Part shown: one piece after another, positions 10,467 to 23,440 of the stretch
How the letters are laid out: every line of letters starts with the position of its first letter
Position numbering within the stretch: the stretch's first letter is position 1
NCBI GenBank assembly: GCA_963978905.1
Contig: OZ022260.1
Coordinates: 2,655,725 to 2,719,724, forward strand
Direction: 5' to 3'
Length of the DNA stretch: 64,000 nucleotides
Source of the DNA: Trichostrongylus colubriformis
Lineage: Eukaryota; Nematoda; Chromadorea; Rhabditida; Trichostrongylidae
Translations under genes and position numbers: made by a program
Notes under the pieces: generated by a model
What the model saw: the letters and a program-made list of their open reading frames with translations, nothing else
Databases searched by the model: none
What the model was told of the DNA's origin: nothing

Positions 10467-12156
10467 ATGACTAATCTATATCCTGGCCACATTCCGCTAT
10501 CACCTTTTTCCCGATTTCTTCTTGGTGTGGGTTCGGCTGCTATGGCCATTTCTGACCCACGTCGAGGCGACATGATAGCTTATATGGGTGAAGCGACAGC
10601 TTTTGAAAGCATTCTTGAGAAAATTCGGTAGGTCATTTTAGGCATTTGAATTTTGCTATGTGACATCAAATGGTTACTGTGTTGTAGCCAACGAATGGAA
10701 AGTGATGTAGTGGGTGCACGTCTTCTCAAAGAGCAACCAAGGGTCACCAATGAGACCATAGATCGTAAATATCTTGAATCGTTACCGGATAACACATTTG
10801 GAAAGCGATATGCAAAGTGAGTTCTACTTGTCTCGTTCTGTTGTTTTGAAAAATAGGTACGGTCTTTATTGGATTCATTTTGATTTAAGAGATTTGCGTT
10901 GTTTGATCACTTGGTGATGTTAGGATTCTTGTTTTCTTTGTTTGCGCTATAAGTCCACGGTATTAGATGGCTCCAAGCATTTTTCTACAAAGTTAAACGT
11001 TTAGTTGAGTAAAATTTACTACAAATATAACTCCTCTCTCTTTCTTACCTAGCTATGCGATCCCACATCGCTTATTTGAGAACTATTGCGGATTCGTTCT
11101 CGCGTTAGATATAAAAGAACGACTCCTCGAGGAGTCCTCTCCCTAAATAGGACTCCTTTGTGGCTCAAAATATGGCTCCTCCCATAGTGCATTCCTCAAC
11201 CCCTGCTTCGCCCTGCTCCACCTTGATGTTACATCTGTGGATCATTAGCTGTTGCTTTGCTACACATACTTTAAATCGTTAATGCGCGTTCTTTCCTCGA
11301 AAACCTACAATTTCCACATCTGGCCATGCCTATGCTCGCTCTGTGCTATGTTGGAGTTGTGTCATTTAGATCATTAGTTTAGCTTTTTGGCCAGCCTGAA
11401 GACGTCACCTGATGCTCGACCTCCGGTGAAGTTTATACAAAATGAGAAACATCTTTATGTGATGCAACGTTATCGTGAAACACATGATTTCAACCATGTA
11501 CTATTGGAACAGCCCGTTCATATGCTGGGAGAGGTAAGAGTTGCTTTGGTAGTTCCTAGAAGTGGTCTAAGGGCTCATTATTGGAGAGTGGAACTATTAT
11601 TATTCATTGTTGGAGACGTGAAGGGTTTCTTACACTTTCTGGGTTTTTTAATATTTCTCTATCTTTACTGATTTGGCAGAGCTTTCTGCAGTGGTTTTGT
11701 ATCATCCCAAGAAATTATTGCCTTAAGGTCACCGTCAAGTACTTCGAAGGAATCCAGTTTGGTCTTCCAATGTGCGTCAGTGCTGGTATTTTCGGAGCAG
11801 CTCGCTTACGTAAAAAGTGGGTTTGAAGTTGAACAGGAACTGGCTGCTTGATTCAGCCGGAATCTGGTTTGGCCATTTTTCCTAACGTATTGTTTATTTT
11901 TGAATCATTTTGGAATACGTTGTAATATCGGTTTTAACGGGACTTTGTTCGTCCTCATTATTTTGCTTATCTCTACCAAATAAAATGAGGCTTGCACAAT
12001 TCCAGACACCGTCACCAGTTTCTGACACGGAATCTCCCCTGGATCATCGAACAAGCTCAACGTGCAAGGTTCTTCCTGGCTGTAGATTGGGAGAATCATT
12101 GGGAGGAAACGATACCAGAACTCCAAGAGCGTCTTGGCGTTACTGCATTAAAGTAA
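10467..12156 (+). CDS. COQ4: Ubiquinone biosynthesis protein COQ4
   Basis: Mitochondrial inner-membrane-associated protein of the coenzyme Q biosynthetic complex. Five exons: 10467-10627, 10688-10816, 11383-11533, 11728-11816, 12006-12156, joined in phase to 226 residues. Exon 1 opens with [10 protein letters not shown], the conserved block that starts the mature family core. Exon 3 holds [14 protein letters not shown] and the family zinc-ligand pattern HDxxH-x11-E (HDFNH ending in GE at the exon border). Exon 4 has [13 protein letters not shown] and exon 5 ends [19 protein letters not shown]. The family core is complete, but no presequence is visible before LYPGHIP and an in-frame stop lies just upstream, so targeting must be internal or unusual. 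A candidate AATAAA lies near 12415. It may be co-transcribed with DNLZ. Confidence 0.96.
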
Positions 12157-13265
12157 TATAGGTGTATTAGATCGTTTAAGGTAGTACTGGTCTGTTCAAA
12201 TCTCGTTTTTTATTCGTTAATTTCACATTTCTATCTTCTAGCTGTGATTTAAACGTTGATTATTTGCTCAGAGCTCTTACTTGGTAGTTGAAGTAGATTG
12301 AATAACTTGTTGTTAATGTTTCTGGGAAGAGTAAACATGAACGAAGTTGTTTGAATTATTCCATTACTATGCTGATCTTGCTCAGAAAATAACATGTAGC
12401 TTGAACCACGTACCTAATAAATTAATTATCATATACAATTCTCTGCCATTATTTGAGTGACATTTCACTAAACAAATGTTTTTCGCGATATGAATCACGC
12501 CTATGAGCGTTTGACACCTCTTAATCAGCATTAAGTGCTGCATTGCCTGAAATTTCCTAGAAATTCTCCTCCCTTTCCCCTACCGACCACGATTATACGA
12601 CCCCTCTCCTCTCACTAGAATGGTTCTCCTGAAATGATGCTTCAATCGATAATCATAGTGATTAGCTCGAAGTCGAGCTAGCGAGTGACGAGCCTCTTTC
12701 AAAGACCCACGGACCAAAAATCACTCTAGAAATACGAGCTCCTTCCTGTACAACCCGAAGATGAAGTCGCGAGATTCCTCAACCCATGCTTCACCGTGCT
12801 CCAGATTTTGACCGATGGCTCGTACCACGATTCCTAAGCTATATCCTATGATGAGGAAGACCTTTGGATCTTTTCAAGAGTGAGTGAAGCGATGATATGA
12901 CCCCTCATCATGATTTATGGGTCTAAACTGCCCTTTCGCATCTCACAAACCACTTCCGAACACGTTCTATAGCGCCCCCTTGTTAGTTCCTCTTTTCCTT
13001 TTTGTATTCTGGGATAAACGTTGGACTAATGGCAGATCCCCGATGGGGCTTTAACATGTGGCATAATAAGCATGTCACATTCTAATACCAACCACGCTGA
13101 TCGAAACTGTGCCTCTTTTGCTTCTACAGTTATTGCGCTCTTATCGCAAACTTCGAACCATGGCGCCTACAGTACTTTGTCTGGCCTGTGACGTCAACAT
13201 AGTTGCTCATCGTCTTCGCTCATTAAAGTCTTTGCGACGATTTACTTCTCGTCATCGCGATCACA
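12157..13265. other. COQ4-ARPC5 intergenic region
   Basis: The left part is AT-rich and holds the likely COQ4 3' end (AATAAA near 12415). The rest has no recognised gene. The only open frame, running into 13321, overlaps the ARPC5 start in another frame. Confidence 0.55.
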
Positions 13266-15893
13266 ATGGCGAAGAACATGGAAAATACCAGCTACAGAAA
13301 GATCGATGTCGACGCTTATGATCCGGAAAACTACGACGAAAATGAGGATGGTCAGTAATTAAATTTTGATTTATATTTTTGCAGATGTAGTATTCATATC
13401 TTATTAATTTTTGTTTTCGTTCCCGTTCTTATTATTTTACTCCTTTTCATATCTTTTTCAACAGAGTTCAATGACCCATCCCTAAAGCACGCGTGAATAC
13501 GTCAGTGAATCTAATATTGCAGTATTGTTATCGTAACTCATTTTTGAGCTTGTTAGAGGCCGTCTTCGAAAGAATTGTCAGTTGGAAGTATTTGGCGCAC
13601 AAACTGAATATTGATTCGTTCGAAGTGGGAATTTATTACAAAGGTTTGGTACTTCCCGTAGAGTAGGAGACGTTTGGGTTAACAAAATATTTTGTGTACT
13701 AGACTGTGATTTGCAGAGGCGTTCTTATTTTCTTCTTTTCCTTATCTGATTTCTGCACAATTGATTAATTTTCTAGTTCCTGGATTGTTCTGTTGTCCAT
13801 ATTATTTTTGTCCTCAAATTGAGACAAAACAATATATAGAATGTTAAGATTACAAAAAAAAATTTTCGAAGTGAAAAAATTAAAGTATAAATTTAAATTA
13901 GCTTAACGTGACATTGATTGCCGCGGTTCTTCCGTTAGCGTTGGAATGGCAGTACTCGTGATGAAGGAGTAACGGAAATGCTTCTCGAAAGTCGTCATTG
14001 TTAGAGAAAGATTGAAACATTAAATGATTCTCCAATACACCGAGGTGCATTTCCTAGTTTCTCTGTCCGCACATATTCCCCAGAAGTTTCGGGAAAATGC
14101 CGCAAAAATCATCTTGGTAGTATTTCCATGTATAAGTTCAAGTGCGAATGCGACATACATGTCAAGACTACATTTTGTCAAGATAATTGAACAGTGTCGA
14201 TTATTTGTTTTACATGTATTCGGATCTGTCTTACTCAAAACGGATATGCTTCAAATATGGAGAAAATTCTCCAGCATATTGAATGAGTGTATTATATAAT
14301 AAAAGCAAACTAGCGATACTATTACCTCGAAAATATGGACTTTTAAATTTCCTTTGAGATATAAAAAAAATCTGGTTTTCGTGAACCGTGTGTATTTGTG
14401 TCTAACCAGTAATTAATGCAGTTACGCGCACCTTCTCATAACTTAAAGACAGCATCAGGGGTAATACGGTAATGGAGAAATCCCTACAAGAAGTCATTCA
14501 CATGGTAATCCTGGGCCTAGGAAGGCGCAATCCCGGTGGAAAAGCGCCCCTCCGAGCTGTAGAAACGCTGCAACCGCTTGTCTGTTCCACCTCTTCGATC
14601 TGTCGATCCCGCCTCCCGATGACGAAATTCCCGATTGACTGGGGTGGGAGCGGTCAAGGAGATGCGCAGGATCGAAGGTTTTGCGGCGCGCTTTCGCAGT
14701 TTTAGCTTGAAGCTCACTCCAAAGAGTAGATGCTGCGTATTTCCAAACATTCTCTTGTGTTAATTTGGCAACATGCCAATGGAAAACTGGATCAGACTAC
14801 CCGCCTCTTGAAGGGAAGATCGTCCGCGCCTATAACCAACGGTGGGAAAAATCCGTTTTCTCTCACTGTCCTGTTGCTGCATCTCGTCTTTCACATTCAC
14901 TATTTCTTTTACTTTTCGTCCGACTTTCCCCTAATGCTGCCTTTAACTTTCATGGCGGATTTCGGAAAAAAACCAGTCGTTTTCATTTTTTGTACCAGCA
15001 TAGTTGTAAAAACTTTTGCTTCATGGTCTATGGTCTAATTGTTATCCATACAGCGAAGACAGTTTTAATTAAAGTTGTTGTGGTGGTAGTCAGCACATAG
15101 TAGGATGTCTGAAGTCATAATGCTAAACTGTGTCTTTTAAGCTGGAGACACTCCTGGTCTAGGACCTGATGAGCGCTCAATTAATTCTCATCTACAGACT
15201 AATCGTTTTGAAGATGCACTTCATGCTGCGTTGCTGAATCCTCCGTTAAAATGTAAAAATCAGGTATGTTCGATCAATATTTCAACATTTGTTAATCGCC
15301 TATATCATTCCTAATTGGTCCGTAACTTTCTGGTCCTCTTTCTTTTTTGTTCTATATTTGTTAACATCAGTTTTAGGCGGTTAAAGACAAGGCAACGATG
15401 CTGGTTGCCAAAGTATTGGGATCCTTCAAATCAAGCGAAATAGAATCTGTTGTAAAGGTATGTTCTCATAATGAGCATTCGTTATAACTGGTCATTACTA
15501 GTAACACATTCAGAAGCTTTCTGACGATGAAGGTGACATATTGATGAAGTACGTATATAAGGCCATGGAGATTACGCCTGAAAATGCGTTGTGCCAAACA
15601 CTTTTGACCTGGCACTCATCGGTGAGTGCTCTTTTTTCTCCTTTTACTCTTATTCTTCGATTTTTGCACTTCATATTTTGATCAACTGTGTAGAAACGTC
15701 GGAGAGTGTTTTTTTTTTCTCTATTTTATTGTTATTCTTCGATTTTTGCACTTCATATTTTGATCAACTGTGTAGAAACGTCGGACAAGGGACAAGCAAT
15801 GCATTGCGTGAAATTGTTGACAAATACGATCCTCCCAAACCGCCTCCCACACATGACCCCCTATCATTCCTAAGAGGTGTGGTTGGTGTATAA
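13266..15893 (+). CDS. ARPC5: Actin-related protein 2/3 complex subunit 5 (p16-Arc); C-terminus unresolved
   Basis: Smallest Arp2/3 subunit, needed for branched actin nucleation. Secure exons: 13266-13350, 15142-15263, 15377-15457, 15514-15621. The start MAKNMENTSYRKIDVDAYDP matches the family N-terminus. GDTPGLGPDER, LLNPPLKCKNQAVKDKA, LMKYVYKAME and LLTWHSS follow in order. Intron 1 is about 1.8 kb and carries a dispersed repeat. After exon 4 (phase 0) the family needs about 20 more residues. Two identical acceptors lie downstream (15651-15703 and 15733-15785, an 82-bp-shifted duplication). In phase 0 neither reads the expected tail; another frame gives VGQGTSNALREIVDK before a stop at about 15893. 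The C-terminus is therefore altered, misread by me, or broken. The gene converges with PIGN. Confidence 0.92.
14470..14950. repeat. Dispersed repeat, copy 2 (ARPC5 intron 1)
   Basis: Second copy of the interspersed sequence described at 5150-5645, in the same orientation and with matching blocks in the same order. It is non-coding. Confidence 0.7.
15651..15785 (+). repeat. Duplicated splice acceptor in ARPC5
   Basis: A 53-bp segment (TATTCTTCGATTTTTGCACT onward, ending TAGAAACGTCGGA) occurs at 15651-15703 and again at 15733-15785. Each copy carries the polypyrimidine-poor acceptor GTGTAG. They give two alternative 3' splice sites for the last ARPC5 exon. Confidence 0.88.
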
Positions 15894-16543
15894 TACTTAG
15901 AGAAAAGGCCGCGAATCGATAGTCGTAGTGTCTATCTAGTACGGGATAGATCGTCGATTGACACGACTGGCGACACGACTTTTTCTTGGTTCGATAACAC
16001 CTCATCCGGCCCAACATCACCTAAGAAACCCCTTCCTCAGTCCGAAATACGGTCCCCGAAGAGGCATGTTTGACACCTAAATGCGATTGACTTTAGTTAA
16101 GTCTCAAGCAATGAACTTATAGACAAGCAAACTCGTTTTATGTGATTTCTTCAAGAACTCTCTACTTCCTCGAGAGAGAAGTTTTCATTCCTAACATTTC
16201 TAACCGCAGCCACCAACCAGTTTCTTTTTAGTTGGTCGCTCGTTTTGGTCTCGGATCAATAATACGTGTCTTTTCTGATCGAAGTCGCCTTTGAATTTTC
16301 AATGAACATTGTATTGCTACTTCAGTTCACTTATATACGTCAAGCTGTGTAACACTTCGAAATGCTTTATATCATTCTGGTAGTTTATAATAAATATTTA
16401 TTACTCTTAATAAGCAAATTAATAGCTTAATTATTATTGATGCATGGAATGAGCACTCGTAAATAGGCAATGAATGCACTGCGAAAGACCTGCGATAGAA
16501 GACTAGTGAAGTTGTGTTTGGTAAAACTTGGTGGAAGACACAT

Positions 16544-19500
16544 TTACAAAAGACAATCATTACGTTCGCCTTTCAACAAATTTTTAACTTTCTCTATATC
16601 ATAGCGGGACAATGTGGTGGTCATTAGAGTACTAGCACACAATAATAACAGTAGAACAGCTACAGACATACACATTGATATTAAATATTGAGATATACTT
16701 AAACCGATGTCAAGCCAACTACCGTCATCCTTGAGTTGATGGAAAAAGCACTGAAAATGACATCAATTTTTTTCTGGTAAAGTTAGAGAAAAAGGGCACT
16801 ATGTACTTGGGGGCCTGTTGCCACCCTTGACGAACATAACGCTGAAAAAAGAACTGACCAAAGCCATGAGATCCGTAACAATAAGCACTAAACACGAAAG
16901 CCTTTGAATAGCTTCACGGTTGAATAGCAGAACGGCTGCGAACAACAGTGATATCATCAGCAGGGGTATGAACAGTTTTAGTATCAATAATGTTGCCATA
17001 GTGAATGGGCTAAACAATGTTTTGAAACGCTAGAACCTAAACAATATCGCAACATTATGATATTACCTGAAAACCGATATAAAACGACTAAGAGTCGATG
17101 GATTAAATGAGTTCATTGACGCAAAATTTCCAGTTCCAAATATAGTAGCCAACACGAAGCTAACACAAATCACTGCTCGCCTCAGTTCAGCGCCTGTGAC
17201 TCGAGTTGATCGCGAGCTACAAGCTGTAATAAAAAATGAATGAACACTAAAATAGATCTTCATGATTTCGTATGAATAGGTACCTGTATCTAATGACTGA
17301 TTGGCTGGAAGATGAAGAAATTCAATATCCGACAGATGGCTGAACTCAAATCGAAGAAACATCAACAACAATGGGATGAAACATAATGTGAAAGTCGATT
17401 CATAAGCTATCGATAGTAGTGAATACGGCACAAAAAGTGAGCCTGTAAATTTAAGGTATTCGTATTTTTGAGAAAAAAAGAACGATTCGAGGAAAAGGAA
17501 CCCACAGGTGAACCAAATACTTCTATCTACAATCATGAGTGGTGAGAAAAGTGGGAGCACTAGGGAAAATGGTAGTGAAAACCACGAAATCAGACGGAGA
17601 AGAGCTGGAGGCTGGAAAGTTCAAAGCAACAAACTGGAGAAAATTAGATTTTGAACAAAAAAAAAAAAAAGAAAACAAGAGCATGGTCAAAAGGAAACAG
17701 TAATAAGCGTGACTTTTAAAGAAATGTTGGAGACATTACCTTTTGAAACAAGTAGGAAGACGCAAAAATCAACACAGCCGTCATGACCAACAGCAAAGAG
17801 AGCCTGTACAAGTCACCGGATTTCTTCTCGAATAATAGGTGCCCAGACAGCTTCCATAACACAATGGCTAGTAGTAGAGGTGCGCCAATGCACAGTAACG
17901 GTGTTTCAGATTTACCAACGTTAGGAAGAAACGGGAATAACACAAGTGCAACGCACGTCAACTGCCATACCCTCTTCCTATAACATCATTGGTGGATTCC
18001 ATCAAATTGCTTTAGTCTTTTATAACTTCAAAAATAATCAGTGAGAGATAACGCTGATTACGTTGAGGTTTGAATGTCCCATAGGCCCTGGTGTGTTTGT
18101 TTTGTGATTTCTTACGCAGTTTCGGAACACGTATAGTATGCACGCAGTGCGCGTAAGTTATACACTCTATTTTCTGTACTTCCCCTGTGTAACCCACGAA
18201 GCATGACCGTCGCTATACGTTTAAGCTGTTTAGGCTGTACAATGAGAGTCGAAAATAAAAAACTGTTTAACTAACCATTCTTCTGCTACTTTTGAATTGT
18301 ACAGATACGGAACGAATGTCAGCAGTACAAACAATGCAGCCAGGAATCTACGGTCCATAAATATTACAACATATATGAAAAGTAATAGGCCTGAAAGAGA
18401 GAATGTACGTTTCAAGAAAGGTATCAAAAACTGGAAAAAACTACAAAAACTAAAAACACAAACAAAACCATTCTACGAAAACTTCGTGACTTACTTGTTC
18501 CTATAATTCCGAGAAATGGCTGAAGCAAAAATGTGAATGAAACCGTCGAGTAGTTCGCAACACAGTAACCAGTAAACTCGTAGACATTAGCTACTACATC
18601 GAGAATATTCTCAATGATGGAGATGAGGAATAATGGTAGTAACAAGTAAAACCAGTTGGTCAACGGTAATCTGCAGTAGAGGCAGAAAACAGCCATACAA
18701 AGAAGCAGACCAGAAAATATCCTATTGGGGACCAATGTTTTCCTCGTAAATATAGGCACAGAGCGGTCCCTAAAATACAGCAAATTCACGGTTCCCACTA
18801 TATTCCGACGTGATTTCAAGAGTCAAACCTTGTAAGATAGCACCACACCAAGGCTATCCATGCCATGAAACAGCAGCTTATGGCTGCTCCGAGGAAAGTA
18901 CGATCATACCGATGATAGTGAAATATCGCTTTCTTTATATAGGGTGCATTCTCAACAAACAATGAAGATGCGGGTGCATATCGGCTGTAAATCGTAAAAA
19001 CACATCGTAAACAACGTAAATTCATGAAAACACCGCATACCGATTACATACCGTAATTTTGCCAGCTTCGTTAATTCTGCTTCCAGAGATTCCAATGCTT
19101 TCAAGCCAAATGTGTCAAACTCTTGGAACCAGAGCCGCTTCGCCTTCTCAGCTCTCAACACCAAAAACTGCTCTTTGAGCTAAACAATATATAAAAATCA
19201 AACTAACATATTGTGGGCCACGTGTGGTAGGGTTAGAAAGACAACAATGTTTTTACCTGCAAAAAATTAGCAAAACTGCTTTTGAACAGATAATTTGGTG
19301 AGACATCCAGAACTTGAGTGGGAAGTATACCCATGGAATTTACCGGCACAGCCACACCAATTAGTGAAGCAAGCAATGGGGTGAGATCCACCTGCAACCG
19401 CTTTTCATAAAAAATAGCAGCAGTATTATTAATCGAAATATAAGACCACACCTGAGAAATAGTGCTCGTTGCACCCCCTTTCCGTACTCCTGCTCCCCAT

Positions 19501-21134
19501 GCGACGAATGGAGTCAAGACCTGCGATGTAGGATTGGTAAAACATGAAGACCTATTCGAAAAAGCTTGTTTTTCGTTAAAAAGGTTGAGATTGAACGGTA
19601 CACCTAAACTATCATGGTCCAAGTATTTCCGCCATACCCACTTCTTCGTCACTTCCAGCTCCATGCGAACCCCAATCTGTCATTCCGTGATCTGACGTCA
19701 TAGCAAATGCTGTGGAATCATCGTTGAAGAACTCGTTGACGACTTGTTGAATACGCCTTATTCCACGATCAACCACTGGAAGAGGTTTATATGCCGATAT
19801 TGCTAACTGAACCTTACAGTTATAGAGAGTAAAACATTGTTGCGATTACATTCAAACCTTCGATATTGTTCAAATACTCCTGAGAATGTGGCTTGTTCCC
19901 ATGTCCATTCGTATCGAGGCCTAGTAGATGAAGGAAAAACACTTGCTTGTCCAACATAAGGCGTTCCTTGAGCTCGGGATCGTTTCGCGCCTTGTTGAAG
20001 AATTCCTTGAAGAAAATTTGAACACAATGTGAGTTTGAGAGCGTCTTGAAAGCCCCACCTCAGCGTGATTAAAAACCCATTCATCGAGTTTATGTGCTTC
20101 ATTTGACCCGAAATCCTCGTCGTTCGCAGAGTACATAAAGGAATGCACATGAGGGCAGTTGTCGAAAAGAGTGACAATGTCCGGACTTCCCCACATCCAG
20201 GATTCCCTTGACCTGAAACGAAGACTAGTGGAATGACCTGATTCGATGGTTATCATTTAATCATACTTCAGAACATTATTCATTACACGGAATCGTTGGT
20301 AACTGCCACATTTTGTATTTAATTGCGCTATAGTCACCCAATCTACGCGGGATCGAGAAACGTGGGATGGGAGCCTGATTCTTTCCGCTAAATGTTGCGG
20401 CACCATGTTTTCTGGCGCGTCATATCGCCGATTTATCGACCAGAATCACGTGAATCTGTGATGTGCGGCGGTCATGCACTTCGCATGCCGCGACCACATC
20501 GTGAACACGTGATCATGAAGCCCAGCACTTATTTATATATTGATTATTTCCTCGTTTCCCTTCTTACGACATACACTGTCACTCGCGCTGAGCCATGTTA
20601 TCGGTTCGTCCGTTTGGTTATTCACCTGTTGAAGATGCTATCGAACTGCACAGGATTGTGTTTCCATCCACGGGCAACGGCGCTAACATCCTCCGTGAAC
20701 CCGGCGAAAATGGCCACATGCCCAGGTCGTGATTCCGTTGGCACATGGCTGCGGGAAATCGCATATATGCCCTTGAAAAAAGCAAACTCAAATGAAAAAC
20801 GATATTTACTATTTATGGAACCCACCCTACGATCTTTGACAAGTGAGTGTAGGAATGGAGATTTCTCGCGATGTTGTGAAAATGTATCAAAGCGCAAACC
20901 GTCTGAATAATTATAGAAAACGAATCGAATTTCGTATTAGAAAAGTACTCCCGAGTGTATGGAAATACATATACCTGCGGTGAAAACCACTAATCGCTTG
21001 GCTGGTGCATCTCTCTTCGTGATTTCATGAGCAGGTACATTGGTAACAATAGGAGACGTATAGTAAATATCAAATATCGAGTAAATCAGTAGAGCATGGA
21101 TGAGAACTCCGGCGCATACTAAGCGCCATTGCAT
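16544..21134 (-). CDS. PIGN: GPI ethanolamine phosphate transferase 1 (PIG-N)
   Basis: ER membrane enzyme that adds ethanolamine phosphate to the first mannose of GPI anchors. Exons: 21134-20975, 20902-20626 (probably split by a 54-nt intron), 20212-20059, 20005-19858, 19775-19642, 19520-19452, 19391-19257, 19179-19052, 18984-18829, 18769-18495, 18430-18276, 17977-17740, 17611-17284, 17223-17067, 17009-16832, 16729-16544; about 940 residues, near the human length. Luminal domain: ADGLRFD, then HVPTESRPGH with the presumed nucleophile Thr, LHLLGLDTNGHG, and SDHGMTDWGSHGAG, all alkaline-phosphatase-superfamily metal-site motifs. VDLTPLLASLIGV precedes a multi-pass C-terminal half ending with FGTGNFASMNSF and DDGSWLDIG. 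An acceptor TTTCCAG touches the ATG, suggesting leader trans-splicing. The junction 18495/18430 is out of phase as read; a GTTTTG donor about 36 nt further on would fix it. Confidence 0.96.
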
Positions 21135-23440
21135 CTGGAAATGTTTTATAAATAGGAATTCACTGCTAAAACACTAAACGTGGTCATTCGAACCACAACT
21201 GAGCGCCATAAGGATATGGGGTGAGAGCGTTTGAAAACATCTAGCGGTAACGAAGGGAATGACAGCAGGAAAGCATGTTCTAGCTAAATGAAGAGGCGGC
21301 GTTTAGAGAGAAAAATTATAGCGAATCACGCTTGAAAAAGAATGGTTTGGAGGTTCTACTGAAGCCTGTTTGGGCCGGGTTGCAGCGTTACGGCTACCAG
21401 TGGCCGAGTTGCTGTGGGGGCCGGGAAACGTTGGCGACTGACTGCTTTAGATACCCTCGCCGTCTGCATCACAAGTTCAGCTAGCGGCTAGTGATGCAGA
21501 GGGCGCGAAAACACGTCCTCCACCATGTGTGAAGAAGCTAGTCCTCTGATTTTCACCGTTTATTCCATTCTTTATCAGTCTTCATTGCTGAAGAACTTCA
21601 TCCCCATGCTAACTCCACAATCGCCCAAAACTGAACCTTGCGATGTCCTTGGAAGGTGACAATGTTTGGGGTGAAGATACGTTTTGAAGTAGAGCTTCGA
21701 GGTGTATGAACCATTTCTGTCCCCTGTATTAATGAAGCGCCCTAAACTGCTCATCTTGAACGAACTAGGACATGCCATAGCACAAAGAACCCACAGCCAA
21801 GTTGGAATAGGAAATAGATAGAAACACATAGCATTGATGAGAGATTTCGAGTGGTGTTCGGAGCTCGCGATTCTGGGGATCAAGCGTTCAATCGGAAGAT
21901 CAAAAGGTATCTTTTCGTCTGATTACCATACTGATAATATATTTTTCATTCCGTCTAATCGCCTAATCCCTTGAGTCGCGGCTGGTTCTGCCCCGTAAAC
22001 ATTTGCAAATTGAGAAGCAGTAAACAATCGATCGGCATCGACACTCACCGGAAAAAACTCCATTCATTAATAGGATACTCAACTAGAAGCATAGAATGAT
22101 ATTGATACTCAACTGATAAACTTCATAGGAAATTACAGGGCTATTTGAATAAGTGAAGGGATGCTATCGCAGTGAGGGTGGGGGGGGGGGGCATCCCACT
22201 GAATATTATTTTTACCTAAGCCTGGGAGTAGACGAAGGGAAGTGAGTGAGACGTGTGAGTACGATTAAGGAGTCCTGGTACGTGACACCACTTGCCACAC
22301 CTAAGAAGACGCGTTTTTTTATAGATAGAGTTGGAGAGGAGCGGAATAATTTGGACGGTCGATTGCCGTACACTGTTACGCTGTCGGACTTTACTTAGTA
22401 TATGCTTACATTCTCTGCTTTACACTCTATGTTTTCGCAAGTGCATTTCATTACTTCATTGTCATTGGCCTTTGAAATACCAAGGTGTGAGCTCGAAAGT
22501 GGAAGTTTTGTCGGTGCTAATGTAGTTGCGGAAAGGGCCATGAATTTTCTCGTTCTGGTAGCTCACCTTATACTATTCTACAATCATCATTTTGTACACT
22601 TGGGTCTCGTTTTATCACTGTTCAACGAATACGAAATAAATGTCCAGCTATCAAGCCGAAGACACGCTTTGTGACGAATCACCTTGTTTTCTTTTCTGGT
22701 ACAAGGTCTGCTACACGTGAATTCACTGTTTATTGAACACATTAAGGTTATTGGTTAGTGCACTATCGGAGTTGTACAGATACGGCAGGAGAAAGTATGG
22801 GAACCTAGTCTTTGCACCGTATCAATGTCCATGTACCAACTTTAGTTAAACGAACCTACCGTCTTTGAGGGGAATTAATGGTCAATTGAACAATCGCGTA
22901 AGTGTATCAGAGAGGAAGCAGCTCGTTCGAGTGTGATAATTTGGCCTTCATAATTCTGATAAATTTCAATTCTCGATAAGTTTTCATTTTTTCATGTAAC
23001 TATGTTTATTGTTATGGGCTGCTCACGGTGCATTAATGAACACGAAATAAATTCTCAGTGTTAATCTCGTAGTACTATGCGATAGCTTAACTGGTGCTTC
23101 ATTAAAGTTGAAGATTCGTGTGGCGCACTACAAGATTTGTGCGAGGTAGGTCTCGGTATGTAATTTTTTCCTGAGGTATTTCCGCTTAAAATAAGGCGCA
23201 GGACACGGAATCGCCTCAGAGCCGAACTAAATTCGGTGCTCATAGTTCACACATATAACATCTCGCGCACACACCCAAATCGCTTGCTACTTTCATGTTC
23301 TTCAATTTGAGATTTTTTGTTTTTTATCTGTTATTTTCAATGTTATTGCAGACCTTTGAAAATTAGGGACTGTTCGTTGTGCAATTGTAGCATTTTAATT
23401 TGTCTAGTGGCACGATCATAAAGTCGTTCACGCACGTCAT
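21135..23440. other. Divergent intergenic region PIGN / SECISBP2-like
   Basis: 2.3 kb with no recognised coding exon. It should hold the promoters of both flanking genes. A G11 tract lies near 22185. TTATTGCAG at 23343-23351 is a good acceptor 90 nt before the downstream ATG, marking the start of that gene's first exon or a leader splice site. Short open frames around 22331-22674 have no motif support. Confidence 0.5.

Noticed and set aside
20690..20830. Uninterrupted frame in PIGN exon 2 as extra residues
   Set aside because: A 54-nt in-frame segment with GTGGGT and TTTCAAG ends has no counterpart in the family, so it is more likely a short intron than an insertion.
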